A program made the position numbers and the translations under genes. From NCBI RefSeq assembly GCF_000003815.2, contig NC_049996.1, positions 16,658,930-16,722,929 of the forward strand: DNA of 64,000 nt, written 5' to 3'. The notes under the pieces are model-generated. The model was not told where the DNA came from. It saw only the letters and a list, made by a program, of their open reading frames with translations, and did not search any database. The stretch is from Branchiostoma floridae. Taxonomy: Eukaryota > Chordata > Leptocardii > Amphioxiformes > Branchiostomatidae. Shown one piece after another: positions 10,050 through 21,784 of the stretch (positions are counted from its first letter, which is position 1; every line of letters begins with the position of its first letter).

Positions 10050-11729
10050 ATGTTGGAATCGACTGAAGATCAGGAGTCAGGAGAGGAGCCCAGCTGTCCT
10101 GTAACTGTAAATGGAGAGATGAAAGAACAGCAACTGGAGACTCACAGTGGTGAGAGACCGCAGCAAGAGCCCTCTACATCAAGCAAGAGCAACCAGAAAG
10201 ATGGTAATACAAGTGAAAGTAGAAAGAAGCGGAAGAGACACAGTTGTCCCCACTGCGAGTATGAAACAGATGCCAAACCGTTGATGACAAAACACATCAG
10301 GACTCACACTGGTGAGAGACCATTCCGGTGCCAGCAGTGCGACTACTCGGCAGCACAGAAGGCTACACTGAAACAGCATGTTCAGGCAGTACACACCGGT
10401 GAGAGACCTTACCGATGTGGCTACTGTGACTATTCCGCAGTCCAAAAGGGAGCTTTGCAAATCCACATGTTGAAACACACACAACCTAAAACTAAGGTTA
10501 AGAAGGAGCCAAAGAAACACAGCTGTCCCCACTGTGAGTATGAAACAGTAAGAAAAGAGGCGATGACAAAACACATCAGGACCCACACTGGAGAGAAACC
10601 CTTCAAGTGCCAACAGTGCACCTACTCCGCCGCGCAGTCGGGTTCCCTGAAACAGCACATCCTGTCTGTGCACAATGGTGAGAGACCTTACCACTGTGGC
10701 TACTGTGACTTTTCCGCTGCAAGGAAAGATGGTCTTTATGTGCATATCCGGACAGTACACGGCGGGGAGAGGGCCTATCAGTGCCAGTTTTGTGAGTATT
10801 CAGCACAACAGTCTGGACACCTGACAGAGCACGTCATGGCTAAACACAGCAACATCAGGCCTCACAAGTGCACACTGTGCGACTTTTCTTCAGTAACCAA
10901 AAAATCGTTAAAGCGGCACATCATGACCAATCACACTGGTGAAAAACCTTACAGCTGTGAGTTGTGTAGCTATGCAGCCAGTGAAAAGAGTCTGTTAAAG
11001 CTGCACATGGCAAAACACACAGGAGAGAAGCCATATAAATGTAAGATGTGTGATTATTCTAGTGCAAAAAAGGGATGTTTAAATTCCCACATGGTTATAC
11101 ACACTAGTGAGAAGCCGTACAACTGTGAACTGTGTGGTTATTCTGCAGCGAAAATGTCTTATTTGAAAAAGCACATGGCCAACCACACAGGAGACAAACC
11201 CTTCTGCTGTGAACTCTGTGACTATTCCACAGTGCGGAAACAAAATCTGAGGCGACACATAACTAAACACACTGGCGACAAACCGCACAAATGTGAACTC
11301 TGTGACTATTCTACAGCAGTTAAGAAAGACTTGAAGCGGCACATAGCCACTCACACTGGAGAAAAGCCTTACAAATGTGACGTGTGCAGCTATGCAGCAG
11401 CAGATAAACGCTATCTGAGAGACCACATGACTAAACACACCGGTGAGAAGCCTTTCCAATGTGAGGAATGCGACTACTTCGCAGCCACAAAAGGAAACCT
11501 GGCTGCTCACACCATGGCGAGACATTCAGGTGAGAAGCCGCACAAGTGTGAGGTTTGCGGTTACGCGGCGGCTTTGAAGGGTGGCTTGAGACAGCACATG
11601 GCTAAACACGCTGTGGTGAAGCCTCACAAGTGTGACCTGTGTGACTACGCTGGAACGCTGAAGGCTCACCTGAAGACACATGTGAGGATCCGTCATGCCA
11701 AGGACAAAAACGAGGCTGCGACGGGCTGA
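10050..11729 (+). CDS. C2H2 zinc-finger protein, 17 fingers
   Basis: A single uninterrupted exon of 559 residues. A TTTTCTTAG acceptor immediately precedes the ATG, so an upstream noncoding exon is likely (see 8441-8690). Residues ~1-65 are a disordered Ser/Glu/Lys-rich N-terminus ending in a basic RKKRKR, a possible nuclear signal. Then 17 C2H2 fingers run to the C-terminus, joined mostly by TGEKP/TGERP linkers. Fingers 3 and 4 are separated by a charged KVKKEPKK spacer. The first finger and its KVKKEPKK-adjacent partner are of the HSCPHCEYET type; most others are CDYSA type. There is no KRAB, BTB or SET domain. It is probably a nuclear DNA-binding regulator; the target is unknown. Its neighbour at 16,045-17,655 is a tandem paralogue. 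Confidence 0.93.
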   Translation: MLESTEDQESGEEPSCPVTVNGEMKEQQLETHSGERPQQEPSTSSKSNQKDGNTSESRKKRKRHSCPHCEYETDAKPLMTKHIRTHTGERPFRCQQCDYSAAQKATLKQHVQAVHTGERPYRCGYCDYSAVQKGALQIHMLKHTQPKTKVKKEPKKHSCPHCEYETVRKEAMTKHIRTHTGEKPFKCQQCTYSAAQSGSLKQHILSVHNGERPYHCGYCDFSAARKDGLYVHIRTVHGGERAYQCQFCEYSAQQSGHLTEHVMAKHSNIRPHKCTLCDFSSVTKKSLKRHIMTNHTGEKPYSCELCSYAASEKSLLKLHMAKHTGEKPYKCKMCDYSSAKKGCLNSHMVIHTSEKPYNCELCGYSAAKMSYLKKHMANHTGDKPFCCELCDYSTVRKQNLRRHITKHTGDKPHKCELCDYSTAVKKDLKRHIATHTGEKPYKCDVCSYAAADKRYLRDHMTKHTGEKPFQCEECDYFAATKGNLAAHTMARHSGEKPHKCEVCGYAAALKGGLRQHMAKHAVVKPHKCDLCDYAGTLKAHLKTHVRIRHAKDKNEAATG

Positions 11730-13140
11730 GGAAGGTCTCAAGAAATTATCACTGAGGACCTTTGTCTTTTCTTGGAAAAAGGAATGTTTCACCCCTGAGA
11801 AAGGAAAGATGAGGCCACGCAAACTGATTTCCTTGGTTGTCAGATTTTTAGAAATTAAAAGAAATATAGCAAGAAGTCACCATAAAGGCATAGGGCAGGA
11901 ACGAAAACTTGAATGACCATATTCACTCAACCAAACTGAGTGCATAAACTTGGTCCTTGGGCTTTGTTTTCATTTGATTATGTTTTTTCAAGTTAAACAT
12001 ATTTTTATTTTATTTTATTTTTAAATCAAGAGAACCAACAAATTGAATTGGTATGGCCTGATCCTGTTTTGAAGTGAAGCAGATGACATGAAAATATGTG
12101 CCTTGCTTCTCATGAAGGTGGTGTTATTGAGGATGCAGAATTAATTGAGGATCGTCCCATCAGAATTATTAGAACATTTACCTGTTAGGCCATGTTGATT
12201 TAGCCTCCATAGCAGGCTCTCTATGGGCTTTTTTGGCACTTTTTGTACTGGGTCGCAGATTGCTGGCCTCTCTCANNNNNNNNNNNNNNNNNNNNNNNNN
12301 NNNNNNNNNNNNNNNNNNNNNNNNNNNNNNNNNNNNNNNNNNNNNNNNNNNNNNNNNNNNNNNNNNNNNNNNNNNNNNNNNNNNNNNNNNNNNNNNNNNN
12401 NNNNNNNNNNNNNNNNNNNNNNNNNNNNNNNNNNNNNNNNNNNNNNNNNNNNNNNNNNNNNNNNNNNNNNNNNNNNNNNNNNNNNNNNNNNNNNNNNNNN
12501 NNNNNNNNNNNNNNNNNNNNNNNNNNNNNNNNNNNNNNNNNNNNNNNNNNNNNNNNNNNNNNNNNNNNNNNNNNNNNNNNNNNNNNNNNNNNNNNNNNNN
12601 NNNNNNNNNNNNNNNNNNNNNNNNNNNNNNNNNNNNNNNNNNNNNNNNNNNNNNNNNNNNNNNNNNNNNNNNNNNNNNNNNNNNNNNNNNNNNNNNNNNN
12701 NNNNNNNNNNNNNNNNNNNNNNNNNNNNNNNNNNNNNNNNNNNNNNNNNNNNNNNNNNNNNNNNNNNNNNNNNNNNNTATGTTGATTCGATAATATGGGT
12801 GACATCCTTTTGAACACAAAAACTGATGTGAGCCTTTGAAAACAAACTTTTGGAAAGAATTGTTGCCTTCATTATGAGACCCAAGTGGTCAGGAATGTGA
12901 AAGAAACAAATAAACCTGCACAGTATAGTTTATCAAAATATATATTCTTTATTTTTATTCCTTGACATATTCTTTGACTTTGGAATGGACTTTGACATTC
13001 TTCAATATTAGTATCAAGGATATACGATAGTTCTTTTATACAACCTTTTTGTTTGTACTCACGACCAATTTGTTCATTTAAACTATATGTTTAATTTAAC
13101 TCTAATAAAATTTCATTCAATCTCATTCATTCATTTATTC
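11730..13140. other. 3' flank of the first zinc-finger gene, interrupted by a gap
   Basis: AT-rich, apparently 3' UTR then spacer. A poly(A) signal AATAAA is at about 12,909-12,914, beyond the gap. No other gene is seen. Confidence 0.5.
12276..12777. other. Assembly gap (502 N)
   Basis: A run of 502 undetermined bases in the 3' flank of the first zinc-finger gene. Confidence 1.
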
Positions 13141-13147
13141 ATGTACT

Positions 13148-13372
13148 CACTTTCGATGTCTCTCAGACACCTTCATCAGAGTGTCTGACTAGAGTTCTGC
13201 TTCTCGCTTCTTGCAAACCCAACTCCTACCAACTGCCCATCCTATTTTAACCGGTTGCAACAGCTTTTTTTTTCAACTGGACCAAGAGGTCCGGTAGGGA
13301 CAACATGTACCCAACATCTGCTTGGAGATCTTAACCCCCACCATGATAACGCGCGCCTCCTAGCGGCAAGCA
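13148..13372. repeat. Dispersed ~225-bp block shared with 21,060-21,292
   Basis: Shares ATGTCTCTCAGACA, TTCATCAGAG, GTTCTGCTTCTCGCTTCTTG and CTCCTACCAACTGCCCATCC with 21,060-21,170. Both then reach a CATCTGCTTG(G/A)AGAT end and a CTAGCGG word. It sits directly upstream of the second zinc-finger gene's 5' block. It may be a transposon or part of the gene duplication unit. Confidence 0.6.
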
Positions 13373-13384
13373 TTCTGATCTTCC

Positions 13385-13605
13385 TTTACCTTATGACCTT
13401 TGACATGTAAGCACCGCTATTCTGACAGGAGGCCCTCGTGCTGTCTCGAAGTGTCCTTATCTGGAGAAATTCCGTCTCAAGGTCATCATAGAGCTAGAAA
13501 TCAGGACAAGGCAGACGTCTTAGAACTCCAAGTCCCTCCAAGACGGACGTCTTGACTTCCAGCTAGAGTCGCAGGTAAGGTGAGCGAGAACTTTGTTTTC
13601 TTCGA
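13385..13605 (+). promoter_or_regulatory. Candidate 5' untranslated exon/promoter of the second zinc-finger gene
   Basis: Homologous to 8441-8690 (same TCTGGAGAAATTCCGTCTCA and GCGAGAACTTTGTTTTCTTC words). The shared donor AAG|GTGAGC would end the exon at about 13,579; a second possible donor GCAG|GTAAGG lies 5 bases upstream. The spacing to the paralogous block is about 4.9 kb, the approximate tandem-duplication period. Confidence 0.5.
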
Positions 13606-15269
13606 CTGAGTAAGATTGAGGTCAAGAGGTCACGGCTCAGGCATTCCAACATCTCCGAGCAGACGAGTGGATCGGGGTTAGTTAGTTTGGATATTGCGGC
13701 CTTTTCCTTTCGTCTATGTGTGATACTCCTTAGCCTAGTAATCACACCATCGGGAGCTCACCGCTATCTATACGGTTCAGGGGTGTTGCCCGCCCGCCCA
13801 GTTCAATAGCGCACGCCGGGGAATTTGTACGGGGTCGGTGTATAATTGTCAGTCCCATCGTTCCCAATGCGTCGATTTCTGGGAAGGCCAGAAACAGATT
13901 ATGTATACCTTGTAGCAGACAGTGGCCCGGTATAAAACACATCTGAGTTTACCATGAATGAAATGTTAATCAGGCTACTACCACATGTAACTAATCCTTG
14001 CTAACTAACTACTACGTAACTACGTTGAGAAGTTACAGAATCAACAACAGACTCTGGAGCTGTGATAGATTGAAATATTATACAACTGAAGTTTCTTAGT
14101 CTCCAACTGACTGATGTACTGAGGTTCCCGGGCGACAGTGGACTAGAGAGCTTCGCGACAGTGGACTAGAGAGCTTCTATGTGTAAAGCTCACTTTTATA
14201 GAGTTCAACAGTGACTTTTGAAATTGAGTTTTGAGGAAGTCTTGATGTGAAGAGTCTCAGGATTTGGTTTACGATACGTCTTTCCGCCCAAGGATGTCGT
14301 CGTCAAGTTTGGCGGCAGCCTGACAGGCCATTATCCTGATTGAAACAAGCTTCTATACAGCCCGCCCAACATTGCTGGCCTCTAGAAAAACTCCGCGGGG
14401 AGGGGTCAGTTACAGGATTACAGCCCCGGGCGGCAGAGTTCGTGTTACACAGACTAGACTGTTGTTGTTGTTGTTGTTGTCCTTGTTTAACGTCTATTTC
14501 ACCGCTAGACATGGTCTCTTGGTGCTTTTTCTGCTGGGTGCTCTTTTGGTTTGTTGACCTCGCTGGTGCTTGTACTCTGGTACTTTGCATATGCGTGTTT
14601 GGGGTGTTTAGTCTTGCTCGGCAAACCACCATGTTGGACCGCCATGTTCTGTTACAGACATCTGGTCTGTTATCAATTAGCACGGCACGTCTTATCTCCA
14701 AGCAGATGTTTGGGAGTAATCGTGACAGTTTCTGACAAGGGTTGTGATGGCTCCAGATGGAGTTTGAGTGGCAGGACTTCTGAGCAGGTCTACGTTTAAT
14801 ACGGTTTTGGGGTCGAAAGGTACAAAAATGGTAAAAGTCTGCCAAGAATTGGCTCTTGGTTAGTGAATTGCATGTATGGGTCTGTCAACGCTCTACGCAA
14901 CGCAGCCGGCTCAGTATTATGTTCAGGTTCGGTATACTGTCTTCGCATTACGCTAAACCCAGGCGCCAATCACAGTATACGTATCTAACGCATCCATTAC
15001 GCTCTACCTTATGGAACTTTGAGCGATCAGGTCACGAATTATGTGGAATTTACAATGTACGTACTATAAAGGACAGCAGGCGCATAGCTGTTCAACTCTG
15101 TCATGTTCAACAGTCAAACTAGCATTCTTTCAATGTGCCATTCGATAAAACCCGTTAGCGGTTTAAATTGCGCGCCATTCGATAAAACCCGTTAGCGGTT
15201 TAAATTGCGCATGCAGTGGGATGCAATGTAGGTAATTTCAGTCACTTCAAGGCCCCAGCCCATCTTCAA
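13606..15269. other. Presumed intron or spacer before the second zinc-finger gene
   Basis: No supported coding exon. It holds a 23-bp tandem duplication near 14,132-14,177, and a repeat near 14,340-14,455 that recurs at 40,276-40,370 (CCCAACAT, CCGCGGGGA, GTTACACAGACTA). A TGTTGTTGTCCTTGTTTAAC element is near 14,465 (related to 20,830 and 26,240). Two tandem 37-bp units lie at 15,137-15,210. Confidence 0.5.
15137..15210. repeat. Two tandem 37-bp units
   Basis: GCCATTCGATAAAACCCG and the following 19 bases occur twice, back to back, without visible differences. Confidence 0.9.
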
Positions 15270-16044
15270 NNNNNNNNNNNNNNNNNNNNNNNNNNNNNNN
15301 NNNNNNNNNNNNNNNNNNNNNNNNNNNNNNNNNNNNNNNNNNNNNNNNNNNNNNNNNNNNNNNNNNNNNNNNNNNNNNNNNNNNNNNNNNNNNNNNNNNN
15401 NNNNNNNNNNNNNNNNNNNNNNNNNNNNNNNNNNNNNNNNNNNNNNNNNNNNNNNNNNNNNNNNNNNNNNNNNNNNNNNNNNNNNNNNNNNNNNNNNNNN
15501 NNNNNNNNNNNNNNNNNNNNNNNNNNNNNNNNNNNNNNNNNNNNNNNNNNNNNNNNNNNNNNNNNNNNNNNNNNNNNNNNNNNNNNNNNNNNNNNNNNNN
15601 NNNNNNNNNNNNNNNNNNNNNNNNNNNNNNNNNNNNNNNNNNNNNNNNNNNNNNNNNNNNNNNNNNNNNNNNNNNNNNNNNNNNNNNNNNNNNNNNNNNN
15701 NNNNNNNNNNNNNNNNNNNNNNNNNNNNNNNNNNNNNNNNNNNNNNNNNNNNNNNNNNNNNNNNNNNNNNNNNNNNNNNNNNNNNNNNNNNNNNNNNNNN
15801 NNNNNNNNNNNNNNNNNNNNNNNNNNNNNNNNNNNNNNNNNNNNNNNNNNNNNNNNNNNNNNNNNNNNNNNNNNNNNNNNNNNNNNNNNNNNNNNNNNNN
15901 NNNNNNNNNNNNNNNNNNNNNNNNNNNNNNNNNNNNNNNNNNNNNNNNNNNNNNNNNNNNNNNNNNNNNNNNNNNNNNNNNNNNNNNNNNNNNNNNNNNN
16001 NNNNNNNNNNNNNNNNNNNNNNNNNNNNNNNNNNNNNNNNNNNN
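15270..16044. other. Assembly gap (775 N)
   Basis: Hides the start codon and N-terminal fingers of the second zinc-finger gene. Confidence 1.
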
Positions 16045-17655
16045 CAGCAGCGAGGAAAGACGGTCTTTTCAGGCACGTTAGAGCAGTGCACAGCGGTGAG
16101 AGACCTTATAAGTGCACTTACTGTGATTATTCTGCAGCAGAGAATGCTCAACTTAAGAACCACGTTATGGCTAAACACACCAACACCAGGCCGCACAAGT
16201 GCACCCTGTGCGACTATTCTGCGGTTGAGAAAAAGGGTCTGAAGTTCCACATGGCCACCCACACTGGGGAGAAACCTTACACGTGTGAGTTTTGCAATTT
16301 TGCCACCCATAAAAAGACATATTTGAAAAGTCACGTGCTCACACACAGTGCCGACAAACCGTTCAAGTGTCAGGTCTGTGACTATTCTGCAGTCCAAATG
16401 GGAAATCTTAAAAAACACATGTTGAAACACACTCAACCTAAAATTAAGGTTAAAAAGGAGCCAAAGAAGCACAGCTGTCCGCACTGCGAATATGAAACAG
16501 TAATAAAAGAGGCGATGACAAAACACATCAGGACCCACACTGGAGAGAAACCCTTCAAGTGCCAACAGTGTGACTATTCGGCAGCACAGTCGGGCACCCT
16601 GAAAAAGCACGTCCTATCTGTGCACACCAGTGAGAGACCTTACAACTGTGGCCACTGCGACTTCTCATCGGCAAGTAAGAACGGTCTTTTTAGCCATGTG
16701 AGGACAATACACGGCGGTGAGAGACCTTACCAGTGCTCTTACTGTGATTATTCCGCAGCGCAAAATGGTCAACTAAAAGACCACATCATGGCTAAACACA
16801 CCAACACCAGGCCGCACAAGTGCACGCTGTGCGACTATTCTTCGGTAACCAAGAAGAGTTGAAGTCCACATAGCTACCCACACAGGAGAGAAACCTTACA
16901 AGTGTGAGATGTGTCCTTATGCCACCAATCGAAAGCCGAATTTGAAAAAGCACATGAACACACACACTGGTGAGAAACCTTTTAAATGTGAATTTTGTGA
17001 TTATTCAAGTGCATCAAAGTCAAGTTTAAAAACTCACATGGTCACTCACACTGGCGAGAAGCCGTTCAAATGTGATATATGTGATTATTCTACTATAGGC
17101 ATGTCTCATTTGAAACTGCACATGGCCATCCATACAGGGGAGAAACCCTTCCGCTGTGAACACTGTGACTTTTCCACAGCGCGAAAACAAGATCTGAAAC
17201 GACACGTGGCTAGACACACCGGCGACAAACCGCACAAATGTGAACTTTGTGACTATTCCACAGCACATAGGAGCCATATGAAGCGGCATATGATCACGCA
17301 CACTGGTGAAAAACCTTACAAATGTGAAATTTGCGAATACGCTGCGGCACAAATATCATCTTTGAGAGCCCACATGACTAAACACACCGGGGAGAAGCCT
17401 TACCAATGTGAGGAGTGCGGCTATTTCACAACGAAGAAAGGAGCCTTAGCAAAGCACATGACAAAGCACACCGGTGAGAAGCCGTATATGTGTGAGGTTT
17501 GTGGTTACGCGGCGGCTGTGAAGGGTACCTTGAAGCAGCACATGGCAACACATGCTGTTGTGAAGCCATACAGGTGTGACCAGTGTGACTACTCCGCAGC
17601 GCAGATCGCGCACTTGAGGAGGCACAAGGCCAAACATGCCGAGGAAGAAAACTAG
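16045..17655 (+). CDS. C2H2 zinc-finger protein, partial and frameshifted
   Basis: The coding sequence begins inside the gap. A partial finger and 18 further C2H2 fingers follow, ending at a TAG at 17,653-17,655. Fingers resemble those of the 10,050-11,729 gene, and the KVKKEPKK spacer followed by HSCPHCEYET is kept, so the two are tandem duplicates. Near 16,855-16,872 the finger HKCTLCDYSSVTKKS... loses two bases relative to the expected LKSHIATH and hits a TGA. The frame then resumes for nine intact fingers. Fingers before and after the break are intact, so either it is an assembly error in short runs (TTT, CCC) or a recent inactivation. Probable nuclear DNA-binding protein; target unknown. 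Confidence 0.85.
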
Positions 17656-19020
17656 AGTGTTGGTGTCTAAAGAAAGTCTCAAGAAAGATTCTAATGACCA
17701 AGCAGCTTAGACCGCTTTCTCATTGCTGTATTTGTGACAAGGAAATGGCAATTGAGACTTCGTTCGTTGCTTCTGATGTGTCTGTTGTACTGTAGGACGT
17801 TTCGCTCAGAAATGAAAGGGCTTTGAACTTTTAGATTGCTTCTAGACATTTGTGAACCTTTCTAGAACTCTTTGTTCCATACGTGCCCGCATTGTACAAT
17901 CAGTACGTTACCTTACGAGGCGATGTTACAGTTAGTTTACCAAGGAACAAGGCCAAACATGTTGAAGACACAAGCAGCCTGTAAGTGCCTGAAGAAAAAT
18001 CAAGAAATAAACTCAACTTGCATCATATCCCTTGTCTTGGCAAAGGGATATTTTAGCCTTGGAAAAGGAACGATTATCATGGTGTCGAAGAGACGCAGAT
18101 GACGGACGAAAGTTTGTGAGTTGCTTCTAATGAATGCATTTTGGAGGACATTTTACTCAGAAATATGAGGACCTCTAACTTTCAGATTGCTTCGAAACTG
18201 TCATTTTGAAAGCCTATATTCGTAAATGCCCTCAAAACAGGACGTTAAAACGTTGTTTTACGAAAGAACGTTTCGGGAATTATTGGGGAAGTGTGCAAAG
18301 GATTAGAGACGTGTGCAAATAGACAAGAATCTTCAGCGACCTGAGATCGTTGAAGCAATTTTTACCTTATTTTAACGACTCGTTGTCTTTTGCATATTTC
18401 TATAACCATACTTGCAAATGTACTTCCCCAAATTTATTTTCCTTCTTTGTATTCTATATCGCTTGTAGGTTCTTTTGTGATTCAGTTTGATAGCTTGCTG
18501 CATCTTAACTGTAGTACTGATGATATTAACTATGATTCTGGTAATATTTACTATTTTTAGTTGATGCTATTATCATTAACTGTAGTAAGAAAATCTTTAT
18601 GTTTGTTTATAGATACATTTAACTTATAGCTATAGATATTCTAAGATGTGTCTAGGTTGGAAGGATGGAGTGTAGAAAAGTTAACGTTATTGAAATGTAC
18701 AATGTCTTCCTTAAGTTGCCCTACATGTACATGTATACGTAACATATAAAGTGGATATCAAAATAGTACTTTTAACACTTTTTACACTTATAACAAATTT
18801 TCTAAGGTAGAATTATAACGATTTTTAAAAATATTTCCTTCTTCTGAAGCTTTCTTCTATTTCCTTAGACAGTTTTTGTTTTGTTTTAATCTTATAACGT
18901 ATTATGTGTTTCTTCATAATGAATCCGCCAACCAAGACATGAGATTTCTTTGTTTTGTTTTTTTGGCGATTTTCAACCGGGAATGTTCTAATGCCGGAAA
19001 TGAAGCTTTGTTCTTTTGAA
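17656..19020. other. 3' flank of the second zinc-finger gene
   Basis: AT-rich with an AATAAA at about 18,006-18,011. Around 18,880-18,945 a stretch (TTTTGTTTTAAT, then ATGAATCCGCCAACCAAGAC) resembles 7,990-8,070 (TTTTGTTTTAAT, then AATAAATCTGCTAACCGAGAC), upstream of the first zinc-finger gene. No other gene is seen. Confidence 0.45.
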
Positions 19021-19021
19021 C

Positions 19022-19090
19022 CTTTATTTATTCATGATAGCTCAAATCGGCCTGCAGGCCGCTTTTCATTGAGGTCATGAGGGAAGAGGC
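19022..19090 (-). mobile_element. LINE 3' end
   Basis: Reverse complement of the tail seen at 6,091-6,180: TTTATTTATTCATGA, a CGGCCTGCAGGCCG hairpin and TTGAGGTCATGAGGGAA. Confidence 0.6.
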
Positions 19091-19444
19091 AAGGGTCAGG
19101 CAAAGTATATAACAGAGATACAGTTTACATCGTTTAGAGTCCCTATAAGTCCTGTAAGTCTATTTATGTCATACCTGTGACGCGAAAACGTTCGATACGG
19201 GTGTTCCGGACCGGGCCGTACGCTTCCGTATCGCTCAGGTTCGAAAGGTGTATCACACGGGCTCCATTCGAATAAATCGAACCATTTCGAGCGGGCCGAA
19301 GACGGCTCGGTTGGCAATTCGAATACCTGATTCGGATGTTGGAACATTGCTGTTGCAACACTTTTGGTTCGAGGGCACCAATTTGTTCAACTTCTGGCGC
19401 ATTTCGCATCAAAACAGGTTTTCTCAGGTGGGTATGACATAATA

Positions 19445-19561
19445 TAGAATACAACACGGTGTATTCCGTATCACCCATGGTATCAGCCCGGCCGTCGTGC
19501 GATCCGACCCGCGGTCGGGCTGGTACCTCGGGTGATACGGAATATACCGTGTTGTATTCTA
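19445..19561. mobile_element. Fold-back element, ~117 bp
   Basis: Nearly perfect hairpin. The left arm starts TAGAATACAACACGGTGTAT and the right arm ends with its near reverse complement (ATATACCGTGTTGTATTCTA). Arms are about 53 bp with almost no loop. Both arms carry CCGTATCACCC. Confidence 0.85.
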
Positions 19562-21054
19562 TGTATACACAATGTTTTACATACATACAAAGAAAGAAAC
19601 TGCTACATGATTCAAGTCCGGACCGTTCATCTGGCCGTCCCCATTACTTAAAGAGTCTCTTAAAGGAAGCCAGAGTTGGGGCTGTGCGTATGTCTGGTGG
19701 TAGACCGTTCCAGATGGTGGGTCCACGTAGGCGATGGCTCTTCTGAAGGTTTGTCGGTGGGGTTTTGGCACAGCAAGTTGGTTGCTACACGCTACACGCA
19801 TATATATTCCTTTCCCAGCATCATAGCCTTCCCGGTTGCAAATAATCGCCGTCACACACAACTGACGCCAATGCCCGCAGAGTGGCCGGTGAAGGAGGCT
19901 ACTGTTGTGCTGCGTCACAGCATGAAAATCGATCGGACGACTAGAAGTGTAACAGAAATTGCTAAACTTTCTTTCCAACACTGAATTAAATTATAGGGAC
20001 TTACCCTCTAAATTTTCGGTCAAACTCCGTCGACCTTGTTCACAGAATGCTAAGACGAGAAGTGTTGCTTTAGTTCTGGGAATCCCACAATTTGTAGGAT
20101 TCTTTGTAGGTATTGTCAAACATATCAAAACGCCGGAAGCGCTGTCAGTTTGTACGTTGTTTCAGTAATATATTGTACAAATCATGTCCCAAACGATCAT
20201 TTGGGTAACGTTATAACTGTTACGTATGTAAACAGACTGTTGGTCGCCTAGTGAGATTTGGTATAACTGCAAGATTGTACAAAAACGCATAAGAATCAAC
20301 TCTATTAGTAGCTACTATTGAACCTTCCACATGTGGTGCAGTCAATGATCCTTTAGTACGTTTCTGTACAGCAAAACATTTGAATCTCATAAGTTATAGA
20401 TTATAACTACCGAACAATCTGCGGGTAACTGACATACTGCTACACGATGCGAAGATTCAGGCAGACGATCACTAAACTTTGACCTTTCACCCTATTACTA
20501 TCATCTGCGTTTCTCCATCTAAATTGAAGGACATGACGGTGAAGATTTTCCGCGTTTTTCGGGAAAAGCACAGGACTTTTGAGCTGGAGTCCTGTCAGGT
20601 TAGCTACTTTTTATGTCAATCTTCGCTTTTCAGACAAACTTGAAGTTGAACTTGTGACTGAGGATGGTCAGAGGTCGTTTAACGACCAGATGTGAAGTCG
20701 GATAACCCTGTTGCTGATTGTAAGGGCCAAGTATTGTGGACCCTGGGACTAGGCAGAGAATGGTGGGTTAAGTCTTATAAACTGGCGTTAATATGGTCAC
20801 TAGGAAAAAAAAGCGGTTTGTTGGTTTGTTTTGTTGTTGTTGATATCCTTGTTTAACGTCTATTATTCCGCTAGATATAATTGATCACTTGGTAACTTCT
20901 CATTTCATCATCATCATGTGTGCTTCATGGTTGTTGGAAATTCTCTGATGCTTTTCCTGTGGTACTTTGCGTATTCGTGTTTTGCCTTATGGCGTAACAC
21001 ACCAGTATCTAGGATATAGGAGAGCTATTTTACACAACCGATTTGTACTCACAG

Positions 21055-21292
21055 TTTGCTTACGTTTCAATGTCTCTCAGACATCTTCATCAGAGCTTCT
21101 GACTGGAGTTCTGCTTCTCGCTTCTTGCAAACCGAACTCCTACCAACTGCCCATCCTATTTTAGCCGGCTACAACAACTTTTTATTCAACTCGATCGAGA
21201 GGGCTGGCAGATACTACTTCTACGGCAGTTGTCCCCCTGCATCTGCTTGAAGATCGTAACGATGCTCTACTAAACCGCGCCATCTAGCGGAC
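21055..21292. repeat. Copy of the 13,148-13,372 block ending in a CTCF-like word
   Basis: Matches 13,148-13,372 over its length. It ends with CATCTGCTTGAAGATC and then GCGCCATCTAGCGG at 21,277-21,290. Confidence 0.6.
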
Positions 21293-21784
21293 GGTGTTGC
21301 ACGACAATTCTGATAAAACTTTTTCATTTGCAATAATTGCTGACATAGTTGTTCAAAATTATTCCGTTATTATTGATAATCAAATTCATGAATTATTTTG
21401 TTCTTCATAATATTTTGCTACTCACATTTTACTTTGCTACATACTTCTGTCATATGTTTTGTAATTTGTAAATGTCACTCCATTGGTTGTGTTTTGTATA
21501 TTTCCTTTTGCGAATTGTGTACTTAGGGCCGATTTACACGAGGCAAAAAATAACGCGTGCTCTAGGACACTTTTGGCCGATGTAAAAACGAAAATGAAGA
21601 GCAATAAAAAATGTAAAAAAATCGTTATGTTATCTTCCTGATTAGATATTTCACCACCCGGCTAGCGCTGGGGAATGTTCAATAACTAAATCGAGCACTA
21701 AAAGACCCCCACACTAGCCTAAACGTAGATGCTGATATAGCCAAAATCGTAACGGAAAGTTTGGGAGAGACCAATAGTTTCCCC

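Noticed and set aside
12178-12884. Open frames across the N runs (also at 15.2-16.0 and 22.2-22.7 kb)
   Set aside because: They consist of undetermined bases; only the zinc-finger part after 16,045 is supported.
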